From contig JBMNIZ010000014.1 in NCBI GenBank assembly GCA_050951405.1, positions 62,001 through 126,000 of the forward strand: a DNA stretch of 64,000 nucleotides, read 5' to 3'. This document shows, piece by piece, positions 44,486 through 54,443 of this stretch. Within the stretch, counting starts at the first letter, position 1. The number at the start of each line of letters is the position of its first letter. Below the pieces are notes generated by a model. That model was given only the letters and a program-made list of their open reading frames with translations, did not search any database and was not told the origin of the DNA. This DNA comes from JBMNIZ01 sp050951405 (GTDB lineage: Bacteria; Bacillota; DULZ01). The translations under genes and the position numbers were made by a program.

Positions 44486-45255
44486 GTGTCGTGGCTCCAT
44501 CAACTGGAAGATTTTTTAGTGCACCAGGCTGGAAGGCTGGTTTAGAAAGAAGTTTCCCGGTCCAGTAGGGCCGGTGGATTTGGCCCAGTCTTTGTGGAAG
44601 CAGATGCTGAAGCAGAGGCTTCAGGAGCATTAAAAAAGATATATGTGCCCAATTACTACCTCGTCCGCCTCCATCCCGACGATTTGGAGCAGCTGGTTTC
44701 CATTCAAAAAGCACTGACCAGGGAGCTGGCGGAATATTTGGAGCAAAAGGCGGCAGAGCGTAGGCTGTCCTTGGTGGGCCCGGTGCAGGATCAATCTGGA
44801 TTGGGATACGGAATTGTCACCAGGCCAGGTGACTGTTGTGGGGAGAATGCAGGAAAAGCCCGGCGGAGAAGAGAAACAAGAACAGGATTTGGGACAATAC
44901 CCTGGTCTACCAGGGGCCGTTGGATGCAGGAGACGGATAGGGAACCGGTCTCCCGGCAGATGGCAAGCTGGACGTGGAGGCAGGCCCTGATGCCGGCAAG
45001 GTCTACTCAGCTTGCAAGCCGGCTCGCAATGTGATCGGGCGGCAGCCGGGTGTTGAGATCAGCCTGACAGATCCCCGGGTCTCCCGTCAGCATGCCTGGC
45101 TGGAGGTTATTGGGGAGCAGATTCTGGTTACTGATTTGGATAGTACCAATGGTACTCTGGTCAATGAAGAGCCGGTAAAGACCAAGCTAGTGGGGCCTGG
45201 GGCTAGACTGGAAGTGGGAGATACCGTCCTTCTTTTGAAGGGGGTAGTAACTTGA
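44486..45255 (+). CDS. fhaA: FhaA-like protein (DUF3662 plus FHA domain), frameshifted
   Basis: The N-terminal DUF3662 region can be read as S-W-L-H-Q-L-E-D-F-L, then P-V-D-L-A-Q-S-L-W-K-Q-M-L-K-Q-R-L-Q-E-H, then K-K-I-Y-V-P-N-Y-Y-L-V-R-L-H-P-D-D in successive frames. The C-terminal FHA domain (44974-45255) is intact: I-G-R-Q-P-G, S-R-Q-H-A-W-L and D-S-T-N-G-T-L-V-N. FHA domains bind phosphothreonine, so the protein is a likely partner of the PrkC kinase encoded downstream. At least three indels. The GTG at 44486 is a best guess. Confidence 0.75.
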
Positions 45256-45759
45256 CCAGTGACCTGGTAATTGCCGGATTGCGCTATATCCCTTTGTTTC
45301 TGCTTTCTCTCTTTTCCATATTTGTGTTAAAATATTTACGACAAGATTATACAGGGCCAGGAAACGCCAAAGCCTTTTTGTCAGGTTCTTTTCCGTCCAA
45401 TACCTTTTGCCGATTGCTAGTGAAAATGGAGGGCCCGGGCAAAGGCCAGCCACCGGTACTGTTTTTGCGTTGGATGGGCGGACTATGATAGGAAGAGATG
45501 ATGATAATCATATTGTACTTCTGGATCCCTACGTCTCCTCCCGGCATGCTTTGATCTGGAGGAAGGGGATAATTATTATCTGCAGGACTTGTCTAGCACC
45601 AACGGTGTTTTTCTTAATGAAAAGAGAATTGGGGAGCCGGTGGTTTTGAAGCCGGGTGATGTAATCAGATTGGGTGGGACTTTACTTGTAGTGGAGAGGG
45701 GGCAGGAGAGTGATAGCCTCGGCTGCAAGTCATCCCGGCTTGGTCCGCGAGAAAAATGA
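45252..45759 (+). CDS. fhaB: FhaB-like membrane FHA-domain protein, frameshifted
   Basis: An N-terminal transmembrane helix (Y-I-P-L-F-L-L-S-L-F-S-I-F-V) is followed, after frame changes near 45,390 and 45,565, by an FHA domain. Its motifs are I-G-R-D-D-D-N-H-I-V-L-L, V-S-S-R-H-A-L-I-W and D-L-S-S-T-N-G-V-F-L-N. The pieces add up to the usual 140-150 aa. The 3' end as read runs about 50 nt into the phosphatase gene, which may reflect a further indel. Homologues are substrates of PASTA-type kinases and act in envelope growth. TTG 45252 overlaps the fhaA stop. Confidence 0.75.
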
Positions 45760-46423
45760 AGATGGGTACTTGATGCTTTTGGAACAGGGGTTTTTCGCGG
45801 TGGCCGATGGGATGGGAGGGCATCTGGCCGGTGCGGAAGCCAGCCATCTGGCGCTGGAGATTCTTGCGCAAAACGCTGGCAAACTGGATCCTACAGCAGA
45901 TCCCTCCGGCCAGTTGACGGAGGTAGTACGGGAAGCCAATCGGCAGGTTTTTGAACAGGGGAACCAGGATAGATGCAAACGGGGTATGGGGACAACCTTG
46001 ACTGTACTTTGGGTTATGGACCAAATGGCTTATATTGCCCATGTAGGGGACAGCCGGGCCTACCTTTTGCGGGGGAAAGAAATCAGCAGCCTGACCAGAG
46101 ATCACTCTTTGGTGGAAGAACTGCGCCGTAGCGGTACCCTCAGTGCTACGGAAGCCCAAAACCACCCCCAGAAGAATATCCTGATGCGGGCTATTGGAAT
46201 TGAGAGTACGGTAGATGCGGATTTGATCAGTTTCCGAATTCAGCCAAAAGATTTGCTTTTCTTATGTACCGATGGTCTGTCTAATTTAATCAGTCCAAAG
46301 GAAATTTCCAGGGCCTTCTTGGATAGTTCATCTCTGGATAAAGCTTTGGGGCAATTGGTGGATCTTGCCTTGCGGCGCGGAGGCCCTGATAACATAACCG
46401 GATTAGCGGTTTTACTGGATTAG
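45710..46423 (+). CDS. stp: Stp1-type PP2C serine/threonine protein phosphatase
   Basis: A 237-aa metal-dependent phosphatase that reverses PrkC/PknB phosphorylation. Metal and catalytic motifs are all present: R-E-K-N-E-D-G-Y (start), V-A-D-G-M-G-G-H, H-V-G-D-S-R-A-Y, C-T-D-G-L-S-N and G-G-P-D-N-I-T. It is the only gene between 40.4 and 51.9 kb with an undisturbed frame. GTG 45710 follows a G-rich site. The pairing with prkC three genes downstream is the standard Firmicute arrangement. Confidence 0.96.
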   Translation: MIASAASHPGLVREKNEDGYLMLLEQGFFAVADGMGGHLAGAEASHLALEILAQNAGKLDPTADPSGQLTEVVREANRQVFEQGNQDRCKRGMGTTLTVLWVMDQMAYIAHVGDSRAYLLRGKEISSLTRDHSLVEELRRSGTLSATEAQNHPQKNILMRAIGIESTVDADLISFRIQPKDLLFLCTDGLSNLISPKEISRAFLDSSSLDKALGQLVDLALRRGGPDNITGLAVLLD

Positions 46424-46432
46424 GTGAGGCTA

Positions 46433-47723
46433 TTGAGATCACATAGGAGGCTAAGGGAAGCAGTCTTACTAGTACCAACAATAATTATGTTGTTGGCGGC
46501 ATCGTTATTATTTTATTTAACCAGCCCCTTTGATTACGGGATTCTTGATGATTTATGCTGCCTTGCTTCTTGGCCGTTTTGTTTATTGCTGTGCACCTGG
46601 TAATTCGCTGGAAAATGCCCCGGGCTGATGAATTTCTCTTTCCCGGTATAGGGATTTTGACGGTCCTTGGCCTGATTTTTATTTATCAAAGTGATCCGGC
46701 TTTGGCTGCCAGGCAGTGGTTATGGACGGTTCTGGGATTGATTGTTTTACTTTGATCATTCTTTTCTGGCGGGATTATCGCTTTCTTCCTGATTATAAAT
46801 ATATTTTTATGTTCATAGGTTTGGTTTTTTTGGTCTTGACCATTCTGGTAGGAACAGAAGCGGGGGGTGCAAGAAGCTGGCTGAGTCTTGGCTCTTTTCG
46901 CTTCCAGCCGGCAGAGCCTGTTAAGCTCTTATTAATAATATTTGTAGCTGCTTACCTGGCTGAAAATGCCCCTTTTCTTGTAGAGGGAAGATGAGAGGCG
47001 GCCTGTATTTTGGTTTGACCTGGGCAGGTACGGTCCTGTTCTTCTCCTCTTGGGCATGACCCTGCTTCTTACTTGCGGTGCAAAAGGATTTAGGTGCCGC
47101 TTTGATTTTCTTTGGAGTCTTTTTGGCTATGCTTTATGTGGCCTACGGACGCCTGGCCTCATCTCCTTTTCGGGGGAGTGATCTTCGCTATGGCTTCCCT
47201 GGCGGCCTATTATCTTTTCCCCCACATCAGGGCGCGAGTGGCTATCTGGATTAATCCCTGGCCCCTGGCCGATAGTACTGGCTATCAGATTATCCAATCT
47301 CTCTTCTTACTGGCTCAAGGAGGCTTGTTTGGGCTGGGAATTGGTTTGAGCAAACCTTCTTACATTCCAGCAGCAGCCACCGATTTTGTTTTTTCCATTG
47401 CCTGCGGTGAACTGGGCTTTTTGGGAGGAGCTTTTATCCTGACAATTTATATGTTGATAGGATATCGTTCTATGACCTTCTGTCAAGAAGCTCCCGATGA
47501 GTTTGGGCTGCTTTTGGGAGCGGGTCTGTCCCTATTATTCAGCATTCAGTCCCTGGTCATCGTTGGAGGTATTTTACGACTATTACCCTTAACAGGTGTG
47601 ACCTTGCCTTTTATGAGTTACGGGGGTAGTTCTTTAGTGATCAACTATATCATGTTTGGGCTCCTTTTGAGTCTCAGTTCTCAGTTCAGGAGGGCCCGGG
47701 GAGAAAGTAGAGATGAGGTCTAA
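46433..47723 (+). CDS. ftsW: FtsW/RodA/SpoVE family peptidoglycan glycosyltransferase, multiple frameshifts
   Basis: A SEDS-family membrane polymerase, about 10 helices and about 420 aa expected. Frames are joined in order: an N-terminal helix from the TTG near 46433, L-G-L-I-F-I-Y-Q-S-D-P-A, then G-A-R-S-W-L-S-L-G-S-F-R-F-Q-P-A-E (the SEDS signature). V-Q-K-D-L-G-A-A-L-I-F-F-G-V and the C-terminal L-P-L-T-G-V-T-L-P-F-M-S-Y-G-G-S-S follow. Breaks lie near 46550, 46740, 46990, 47085 and 47155. The adjacent PBP is the expected transpeptidase partner. Confidence 0.88.
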
Positions 47724-49115
47724 CCTATTACGTACCGGCCTGGTCATGTGTCTGGGATTTATCATAGCTATAGTGGCTCTCGGGAATATCCAAATAGTAC
47801 AGAGGGAAAAGCTCATCAATCACCCTCGAAACCGGTACTCTTTCGATCTAGCCAGGGAAGTCCTGAGAGGAGGAATTTTCGATCGACAGGGAGAAACACT
47901 AGCAGTTAGTGTAAAAAGTAGCATAGCCTATGTTCGCCAGTATTCCCTAGGTGCCCAGGCGGCTCATTTGCTGGGGTATTCTTCAGAAACCCGGGGATCA
48001 ACAGGTGCTGAAAACTGGTTCCAGGCTGATCTGTTGGGGCAAACAGGTACCCTCAGAGCTTGGAATTTGCTCAACAGGTTAGCGGGTAATTCCATGGCCG
48101 GATATGATTTGCAGCTGACAATTGATGCCCGGCTGCAAGAAACCGGTTACCAGCTTTTAGGGGGCAGAAAGGGAGCGATCGTGGTCCTTAACCCCCAAAC
48201 TGGCGAGATATTGGCCCTGGTATCTTCTCCAGGTTTCGATCCGGAAAAATAGATACGAACTGGGAGATGTACTCTACCAGCGGTGACTTGCCCCTTTTTA
48301 ATCGGGCCCTCCAAGGTGCTTATCCACCGGGCTCCATCTTTAAATTGCTTACGTATGCGGCTGCTGTTGAGACAGACCCTGCTATTATTGACAGGCGTTT
48401 TCTCTGTCCCGGTTCCCTGGAAATTGAAGGCAGGAGATTGAACTGTATTGCCACCCACGGGGAAATCAGCCTGAAAGAAGCGTTGGCCCGGTCCTGTAAT
48501 GTAGTTTTCGCCCAGGTGGCAATGGAGTTGGGGGAAACCCGTCTCAGGGATCAGGCAGAGACGATGGGGATCAATAAGAGGATCCCGGCAGACTTTCCGG
48601 TGAAAGTAAGTAGCTTTGGGCCGGCAGGGGAAATGTCAGCTAATGCCCTGGTGGAGACTGGCATCGGCCAGGGAGAATTGGCCATTACGCCACTTCAGGC
48701 GGCCTTGCTGGTAGCAGCTGTGGCCAATGATGGTATCTTGATGAAACCTTATCTTCTCAAGGCTAAAGCACTACCGGGAAAAGAGTTTACGGATCTGTCC
48801 CAGCCCCAAGCCTGGAGGAGGGTGATGGGGAGCAGGACGGCCCATTATTTAAAGGAAGCCATGGTCGAAGCGGTGCAATCCGGTACGGCCAGGCGCTCCC
48901 GGATTGCCGGTATAGAGGTGGCCGGAAAAACAGGTAGCGCTGAAAACCCTCAGGGCGGGCCCATGCCTGGTTTGTTGGTTTTGCGCCGGGCCAGGCATCC
49001 CCGGGTGGCGGTAGCGGTGATTTTGGAAAATGCAGGTTCCGGAGGAACCTATGCTGCTCCGGTGGCCAGGGAAATGATCCAGTTAACGCTGTCTTTGGTT
49101 GGGGAGGAGAAATGA
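47713..49115 (+). CDS. pbpA: Class B penicillin-binding protein (PbpA/PBP2-like), frameshifted
   Basis: Expected about 467 aa. An N-terminal transmembrane helix and dimerisation domain (47713-48252) are followed by the transpeptidase. Motifs: S-x-x-K in Y-P-P-G-S-I-F-K, S-C-N in A-R-S-C-N-V, and K-T-G-S-A-E-N-P. A missing A in the AAAA near 48247 breaks the frame; restoring it gives P-E-K-I-D-T-N-W-E-M-Y. A second, self-compensating pair of indels (about 48960 and 48989) replaces the expected H-A-W-F-V-G-F-A-P segment with an unrelated 10-residue stretch. Partner of the upstream SEDS protein. Confidence 0.9.
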
Positions 49116-49157
49116 TTTTTTCCCGTGATCGATTAGGCGGAACGTGAGGTGTAAAAA

Positions 49158-51002
49158 ATGATTGGCAGGATCATAGGTAACCGCTATGAGATAGTAGAAA
49201 AACTGGGCGGTGGGGGAATGGCCCTGGTTTATAAAGCCCGGGATCAATTGCTTTCCAGAATGGTAACTATAAAAGTATTGCGAGAACAGTTGGCCGGGAT
49301 GCGGATTTTATTAAAAGATTCCGTCGTGAAGCCCAGGCGGTAGCCAGGCTCTCTCACCCTAACATAGTCAGCATTTATGATGTAGGTGAAGATAAGGAAG
49401 TCTATTATCTGGTAATGGAATATGTGGAGGGGAAAAATTTAAAGCAAGTTATCCAGGAAAGACAAAGGTTATCTCCTCTGGAAGCCATTGATTTTGCCTT
49501 GCAAATCTGTGAAGCTCTTGAACACGCCCATGAAAGCGGCATCATTCACCGGGATATCAAGCCTCATAATATCCTGATCACAAAAAATGGCAAGGTGAAA
49601 GTTACGGATTTTGGCATTGCCCAGGCTGCTACGGGGGTGACCATGACGTATTCCGGTAGCATTATTGGTTCTGTCCAGTATATTTCCCCAGAGCAAGCCC
49701 GGGGTGAAGTTACCTCCATTCATACGGACTTATATTCAGCAGGAATTGTTCTCTATGAAATGGTTACCGGCAGACTGCCTTTCGATGGAGATACTGCCAT
49801 TGGCATCGCCATCAAGCATATCCAGGAAGAGTGTCCTTCACCTGGCCAGTCTGTGCCTGACTTTCCCAAGGAATTGGAGGCAGTTATTTGCAAAGCTTTG
49901 GCCAAGAATCCGGAAGATCGTTACGAAAGTGCCGGAGCCATGAAAAGAGCCCTGGAACAGGTCCAAAGATACCTGGAAGACGGATTGGCTGCTACTCCAG
50001 CTTTTGCCCAGAGCACGCGGCAACAAGAGAGGTGTTGCTTCAGGGCCCGGAGGTCGCCGAACGAAGGCCAAACCTATTACCTGGATTCTGCTTATTCTTC
50101 TACTGGCCCTGCTACCAGTACTGGGTTATTGGGGTTTGCAGAAGTACTTGGAGGTCAGTGAGGAAGAAATGCCTGACTTGATCGGAGAACCCTTGAGCCA
50201 GGCGGAAAAAACTCTGCAACAGTTGGGATTGCAGTGGGAAGTGGGCCAGGAGAGATACGATAACCAGATACCAGCCAAACATGTTTTGGGCCAAAGGCCC
50301 GGCCCGGGTGAACGGGTAAAAAAATCCCGGATAGTGGAACTGGATGTAAGTCTGGGCCCCCAGCTGGTCAAGGTACCTGATGTAATCGGCAGAAATGAAA
50401 GGGAGGCCAGGGTGGAAATTGCCAATGGGGGTCTGAAAGTGGCGGAGCCGGTGAAAGAAGAGCATGATGAGAAGATGGCAGAAGGCTACGTTTCCAAGCA
50501 GAATCCCTGATCCCCACGAGCAGGTCCCCCGGGGGTCTTCGGTGGAACTGGTCATCAGCCTGGGACCCGAGCTCCAGTATATAGCCATGCCCGACTTGAT
50601 TGCGAAAAGTCTGCAGGAAGCGCAGGCCATCCTGGAAGAAAACCGGCTGGAAGGCTGGGGGAAGTCAACAACCAGGTGAGCTATGATTATTTTCCCGGCC
50701 AGGTCATCCATCAGGATATTGCCCCCGGGGATCAAGTGCTGCAAAAAACCGCGGTAAATTTGAGTATAAGCCTGGGTCCTGGGCCGGCGCCCCAGGTGGC
50801 CAATGTGGAAGTCCGGGTGGAAGATGACGGGGAAAAACACCAGATTCGGATTGTGGTTATTGACCGCAAGGGAGAGCATGAAGAATATAATCATTTGCAT
50901 GAACCAGGAGATTTTATCCGGATTCCAGTGGCCTACTACGGAAATGGCATTGTCCGGGTTTATGAAGATGACCAGGCCATCTATGAAGCAGAGCTTCCTT
51001 AG
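49158..51002 (+). CDS. prkC: PASTA-domain serine/threonine protein kinase PrkC/PknB, multiple frameshifts
   Basis: A membrane kinase sensing peptidoglycan fragments, about 610 aa expected. Kinase domain: G-G-G-G-M-A-L-V-Y-K-A, H-R-D-I-K-P-H-N, V-T-D-F-G-I-A, S-P-E-Q-A-R-G. A transmembrane helix near nt 50090-50140 (I-L-L-I-L-L-L-A-L-L-P-V-L-G-Y) follows. Then come at least three PASTA repeats (E-E-M-P-D-L-I-G, K-V-P-D-V-I-G, Y-I-A-M-P-D-L-I) and a C-terminal beta domain. Indels near 49290, 50030, 50500 and 50665 split it into five frames. The stop TAG overlaps the rsgA ribosome binding site. Confidence 0.9.
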
Positions 51003-51011
51003 GAGGTGGAT

Positions 51012-51898
51012 ATGGTAGAAGGTATTATTGTCAGGGGCTACAGCGGCTTTTATTATGTGCAAAACGGAGAGCGGGAATGGGAATGTTCTCTGCGGGGCCG
51101 TTACCGGATCAAGCCCCAGGATTTTTTGGTAGGGGACAGAGTGGTAATCCAGCCTCTTGCTGAGGGCAAGGGTGTGATTGAGAGGGTATTACCCCGGAAA
51201 AGCCGGTTAAAGAGGCCCCCCATCGCCAACGTGGAGCAGGTCATTGTAGTGATGGCCTTGGCCAAGCCGGAGCCGGATTTGGTTTTACTTGATCGGCTGT
51301 TGGTTTTAGCCGGAGTGGAAGGGATTAAACCGGTGATCTGTTTGAATAAGGAAGATTTGGTTTCCCGGGAGACGGTGGAAAGCTACAGTGCTATCTACCG
51401 CAATATCTATCCGGTAGTTGATTACCAGCGTGAAAAAGGGTACCGGCATTCAAGTCCTTAAAGGAGACACTCCGGGGAACTATTCTCTGTTTTGGCAGGG
51501 ACCTTCCGGTGTGGGGAAATCCAGCCTTCTGAATAAGATTCAGCCAGGCTTGTCATTGCAAACGGGCGCTAGTGAGCGGCAAGTCTCAAAGGGGGCGCCA
51601 TACCACCCGGCATGTACAGCTATTGCAGGTCCAGAAGGACTGGGCTATGTGGCCGATACCCCCGGTTTCAGCCGCCTGAACTCTGCCGCCTCATGCTTCA
51701 GAGAGGATCTGTCCGGCTTATTTCCCCGAGATGGCGGTTTTTGCTGCCCAATGCCGTTTCAGCACCTGTCTTCACGAGCAGTGAGCCTGATTGTGCGGTG
51801 AAAGCGGCTGTACAGGAAGGAGCCATTAACGAAGGCCGCTACAGGAATTACCTATGGATTTGCTGCAGGAGGTTATCAAGAGAGAGAGGAGCTACTGA
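51012..51898 (+). CDS. rsgA: Ribosome small-subunit GTPase RsgA (YloQ), frameshifted
   Basis: A circularly permuted GTPase acting in 30S maturation, about 295 aa expected. The OB-fold N-terminus (V-E-G-I-I-V-R-G-Y-S-G-F-Y-Y-V) is followed by N-K-E-D-L (G4) in the first frame. G1 G-P-S-G-V-G-K-S-S-L-L-N and G3 D-T-P-G-F are in the second. A C-terminal zinc region can be traced across more shifts, ending E-R-S-Y before the TGA at 51898. Indels fall near 51425, 51590, 51690-51760 and 51852. ATG 51012 has AGGAGG upstream. Adjacent to prkC as usual. Confidence 0.88.
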
Positions 51899-51910
51899 AC
51901 ATGGTCAAGA

Positions 51911-52606
51911 GTGGCACCATCCCTGCTGGCGGCGGATTTCAGCTGTCTGGCCCAGGAGCTTGAAAGGGCCGAGAGTACCGGGGCAGCGCATATTTTACAT
52001 TTGGATATTATGGATGGGCACTTTGTGCCCAATATCAGTTTTGGTCCCGGAGTGGTCCGGACCCTCCGACCTCTATCAAAGATGCTTTTCGATGTGCACT
52101 TGATGATTGAAAAACCCGAAAGATACCTGAAAGAGTTTGCTGAAGCAGGGGCCGAGTATATCTCGGTTCATGTGGAAGCTGTTACCCATTTACACCGGGT
52201 TTTGGAAAACATCCGGGAATTGGGGGCTAAGCCTGCCATAGCCTTGAACCCGGCTACATCCTTATCCACCATTGAAGAAGCGTTACCCCTGGTCGATATG
52301 GTGCTCTTGATGTCAGTTAACCCAGGTTTTGGTGGGCAGGATTTTATCTACCAGGTTTTAGGGAAGATTAGGCGCTTAAAAGACATGCTGGAGGAGAGAG
52401 AATTAAATATACCGATTGAAGTGGATGGGGGCATCAATCGGGAGACCGGCTTGTTGGTAGCAGAGGCCGGGGCGGAGATCTTGGTGGCAGGTTCAGCGGT
52501 GTTCGGCAGACAGGACCTGAGCCAAGCTGTAGCGGAAATTCTGGAGGCGGCGAAGAAAGGGCGCCAGAATTTTTTAAAGGGAAGAAATAAAGGCCAGTAT
52601 GGGTAA
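51911..52606 (+). CDS. rpe: Ribulose-phosphate 3-epimerase
   Basis: A pentose-phosphate TIM-barrel epimerase, about 231 aa as written. Motifs: A-P-S-L-L-A-A-D-F near the start, H-L-D-I-M-D-G-H-F-V-P-N (metal ligands), M-S-V-N-P-G-F-G-G-Q, E-V-D-G-G-I-N and V-A-G-S-A-V-F-G. The natural start is probably the ATG at 51901 (M-V-K then A-P-S-L-L), put out of frame by an extra A near 51909. As written translation would have to use the GTG at 51911. It ends the disturbed region. Confidence 0.95.
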   Translation: MAPSLLAADFSCLAQELERAESTGAAHILHLDIMDGHFVPNISFGPGVVRTLRPLSKMLFDVHLMIEKPERYLKEFAEAGAEYISVHVEAVTHLHRVLENIRELGAKPAIALNPATSLSTIEEALPLVDMVLLMSVNPGFGGQDFIYQVLGKIRRLKDMLEERELNIPIEVDGGINRETGLLVAEAGAEILVAGSAVFGRQDLSQAVAEILEAAKKGRQNFLKGRNKGQYG

Positions 52607-52663
52607 ACTCTAGTTAGTAGGTTTTGCCGATCTATGGATTAGTAAGGAAGGAGGAGGAGAGAA

Positions 52664-52948
52664 GTGAGCAATATTTATCAGCAAATGGATGAATTGTCCT
52701 TGGCGGCCCGGCTGGAATTGTCCCCGGAGGAAAAAGAATACTTTGCCGTTAAATTGGAAGATCTGCTGGGCCAGATTAAGACCATTTATCAGCTGGATTT
52801 AAAGGATGTGGAGGCCACCGTTCACTTGTTGACTTCAAGCAATGTCTTCCGGGAGGATGAGAAGCGCCCCGGATTGGATCGAGAAACAGCCCTGGCCGGA
52901 GCGCCGGAACAAAAAGACGGTTGTTTTCGCGTACCGCGCATTATCTAA
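52664..52948 (+). CDS. gatC: Asp-tRNA(Asn)/Glu-tRNA(Gln) amidotransferase subunit C
   Basis: A small GatC subunit (94 aa) that wraps around GatA and stabilises the complex. It has the family L-A-R-L-E-L-S-P-E-E-K-E-type segment (here A-A-R-L-E-L-S-P-E-E-K-E-Y). The C-terminal E-D-E-K-R-P-G-L-D-R-E-T-A-L-A-G-A-P is also conserved. GTG 52664 follows GGAGGAGAGAA. First gene of gatCAB. Confidence 0.95.
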   Translation: MSNIYQQMDELSLAARLELSPEEKEYFAVKLEDLLGQIKTIYQLDLKDVEATVHLLTSSNVFREDEKRPGLDRETALAGAPEQKDGCFRVPRII

Positions 52949-52975
52949 GGTCATCATCAGCAAGGAGGGACACTT

Positions 52976-54442
52976 TTGGAATTACATAGTTTAACAGGAC
53001 ATGAGTTGCAAAAACTTCTTCAGAGCAGGCAGGTCAGCGCCTCTGAAATTGCCCAGGCCTTTCTGGCTAGAATAGAGGAGACCGAGGAAAAAATTCACGC
53101 TTTTATTTCTGTTACGGCGGACAGATTTTTGGAGGAGGCTGATCGGATCGATGCGCAGATTGCCGGCGGAGAGGAACTATCTCCTTTGGCCGGTCTTCCC
53201 ATGGGAATTAAAGACAACCTTTGCACAAAAGGAATACCAACCACCTGTGCTTCCCAGATGCTGGAAAATTATCTCCCGCCTTTTAATGCAACCGTGGTGA
53301 GCCGTTTAAAAGCCGCCGGCAGTTTTTTAGCCGGAAAATTGAATATGGATGAATTCGCCATGGGCTCCTCGGGAGAGACTTCCTATTTTGGTCCCACCTG
53401 CAATCCCTGGAACTTGCAGAGGGTGCCGGGAGGGTCCAGCAGCGGCTCAGCGGCTGCAGTAGCCGCGGGTCAGGTGGTTTTTTCTTTGGGTACTGATACC
53501 GGCGGCTCCATCAGGCAGCCTGCCGCCCTTTGCGGCGTTGTGGGACTTAAACCCACTTATGGCCTGGTTTCCAGGTACGGGTTGGTACCTTTTGCATCCT
53601 CCCTGGATCACATTGGGCCCATCACCAGGGATGTGCGGGATTGTGCCTTGGTTTTAAAGGCTATTGCGGGTCATGATCCTTTGGATGCCACTTCAAAAGC
53701 ACTGCCGGTACCGGATTATGCTCAATCTCTGGTTGATGATGTGAAAGGTTTGCGCATCGGTTTGCCCCGGGAATATTTAGCTGCAGTGACCGATGGCGAA
53801 GTTTCCGAACTGATCCGGAAAGCGCTGGTTCTTCTGGAAGGGATGGGCGCAATTGTGGAAGAGATTTCCCTGCCTCATACCCAATACGCTTTGCCTGCCT
53901 ATTATGTTATTGCTACTGCAGAAGCCAGCTCCAATCTGGCCCGTTTTGACGGTGTTCGATACGGCTACAGAAATGAAGATGCTGATGATGTTTTGTCCAT
54001 GTTTATGAAAAGCCGAGGGGAGGCTTTCGGTTCGGAGGTTAAATTCCGGATCATTTTGGGTACTCACGTCTTAACCGCCGGCGGCGACGATAGCTACTAT
54101 GCTCAGGCCACCAGGGTCCGGACCCTGGTCAAACAAGAACTGGAAGAGGCACTGGAAAAATACCATGTCTTGATTTCTCCCAGCTCGCCGGCCGGAGCTT
54201 TCCTGCTGGGGGAAAAGGCAGGTAAGACCATGGACATGTATTACAGTGATCTGTTGACCATTCCGGCTAACCTGGCCGGCTTGCCGGCTTTGTCCCTGCC
54301 CTGCGGTTTTTCTCAAGGCCTGCCCGTGGGATTGCAAATTATTGGCAGAGCCTTTGATGAAGCCACATTGCTCCGGGTAGCTTATACTTTGGAATGTCAC
54401 ACAGGTTACCGGCGGCAAATTCCTTCTCTGGAGGTGAAGTAG
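52976..54442 (+). CDS. gatA: Asp-tRNA(Asn)/Glu-tRNA(Gln) amidotransferase subunit A
   Basis: An amidase-signature subunit (488 aa) that releases ammonia from glutamine. The Ser-cisSer-Lys triad is in place: Lys about 79 in G-I-K-D-N-L, cis-Ser about 154 in P-G-G-S-S-S-G-S-A, and Ser about 178 in D-T-G-G-S-I-R-Q-P. The TTG start lies after AAGGAGGGACAC. It is followed by gatB after one nucleotide. Confidence 0.98.
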   Translation: MELHSLTGHELQKLLQSRQVSASEIAQAFLARIEETEEKIHAFISVTADRFLEEADRIDAQIAGGEELSPLAGLPMGIKDNLCTKGIPTTCASQMLENYLPPFNATVVSRLKAAGSFLAGKLNMDEFAMGSSGETSYFGPTCNPWNLQRVPGGSSSGSAAAVAAGQVVFSLGTDTGGSIRQPAALCGVVGLKPTYGLVSRYGLVPFASSLDHIGPITRDVRDCALVLKAIAGHDPLDATSKALPVPDYAQSLVDDVKGLRIGLPREYLAAVTDGEVSELIRKALVLLEGMGAIVEEISLPHTQYALPAYYVIATAEASSNLARFDGVRYGYRNEDADDVLSMFMKSRGEAFGSEVKFRIILGTHVLTAGGDDSYYAQATRVRTLVKQELEEALEKYHVLISPSSPAGAFLLGEKAGKTMDMYYSDLLTIPANLAGLPALSLPCGFSQGLPVGLQIIGRAFDEATLLRVAYTLECHTGYRRQIPSLEVK

Positions 54443-54443
54443 G

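Noticed and set aside
50112..51062. 316-codon antisense frame opposite prkC
   Set aside because: It is a shadow of the PASTA region; the sense strand has the kinase and PASTA motifs, split only by indels.
40350..51912. In-frame TGA/TAG/TAA codons in the broken genes, considered as selenocysteine or stop-codon recoding, since the organism has selenium genes
   Set aside because: The proteins continue in a different frame after each stop, which indicates indels; several breaks involve TAA and TAG, and no SECIS-like pattern is needed.
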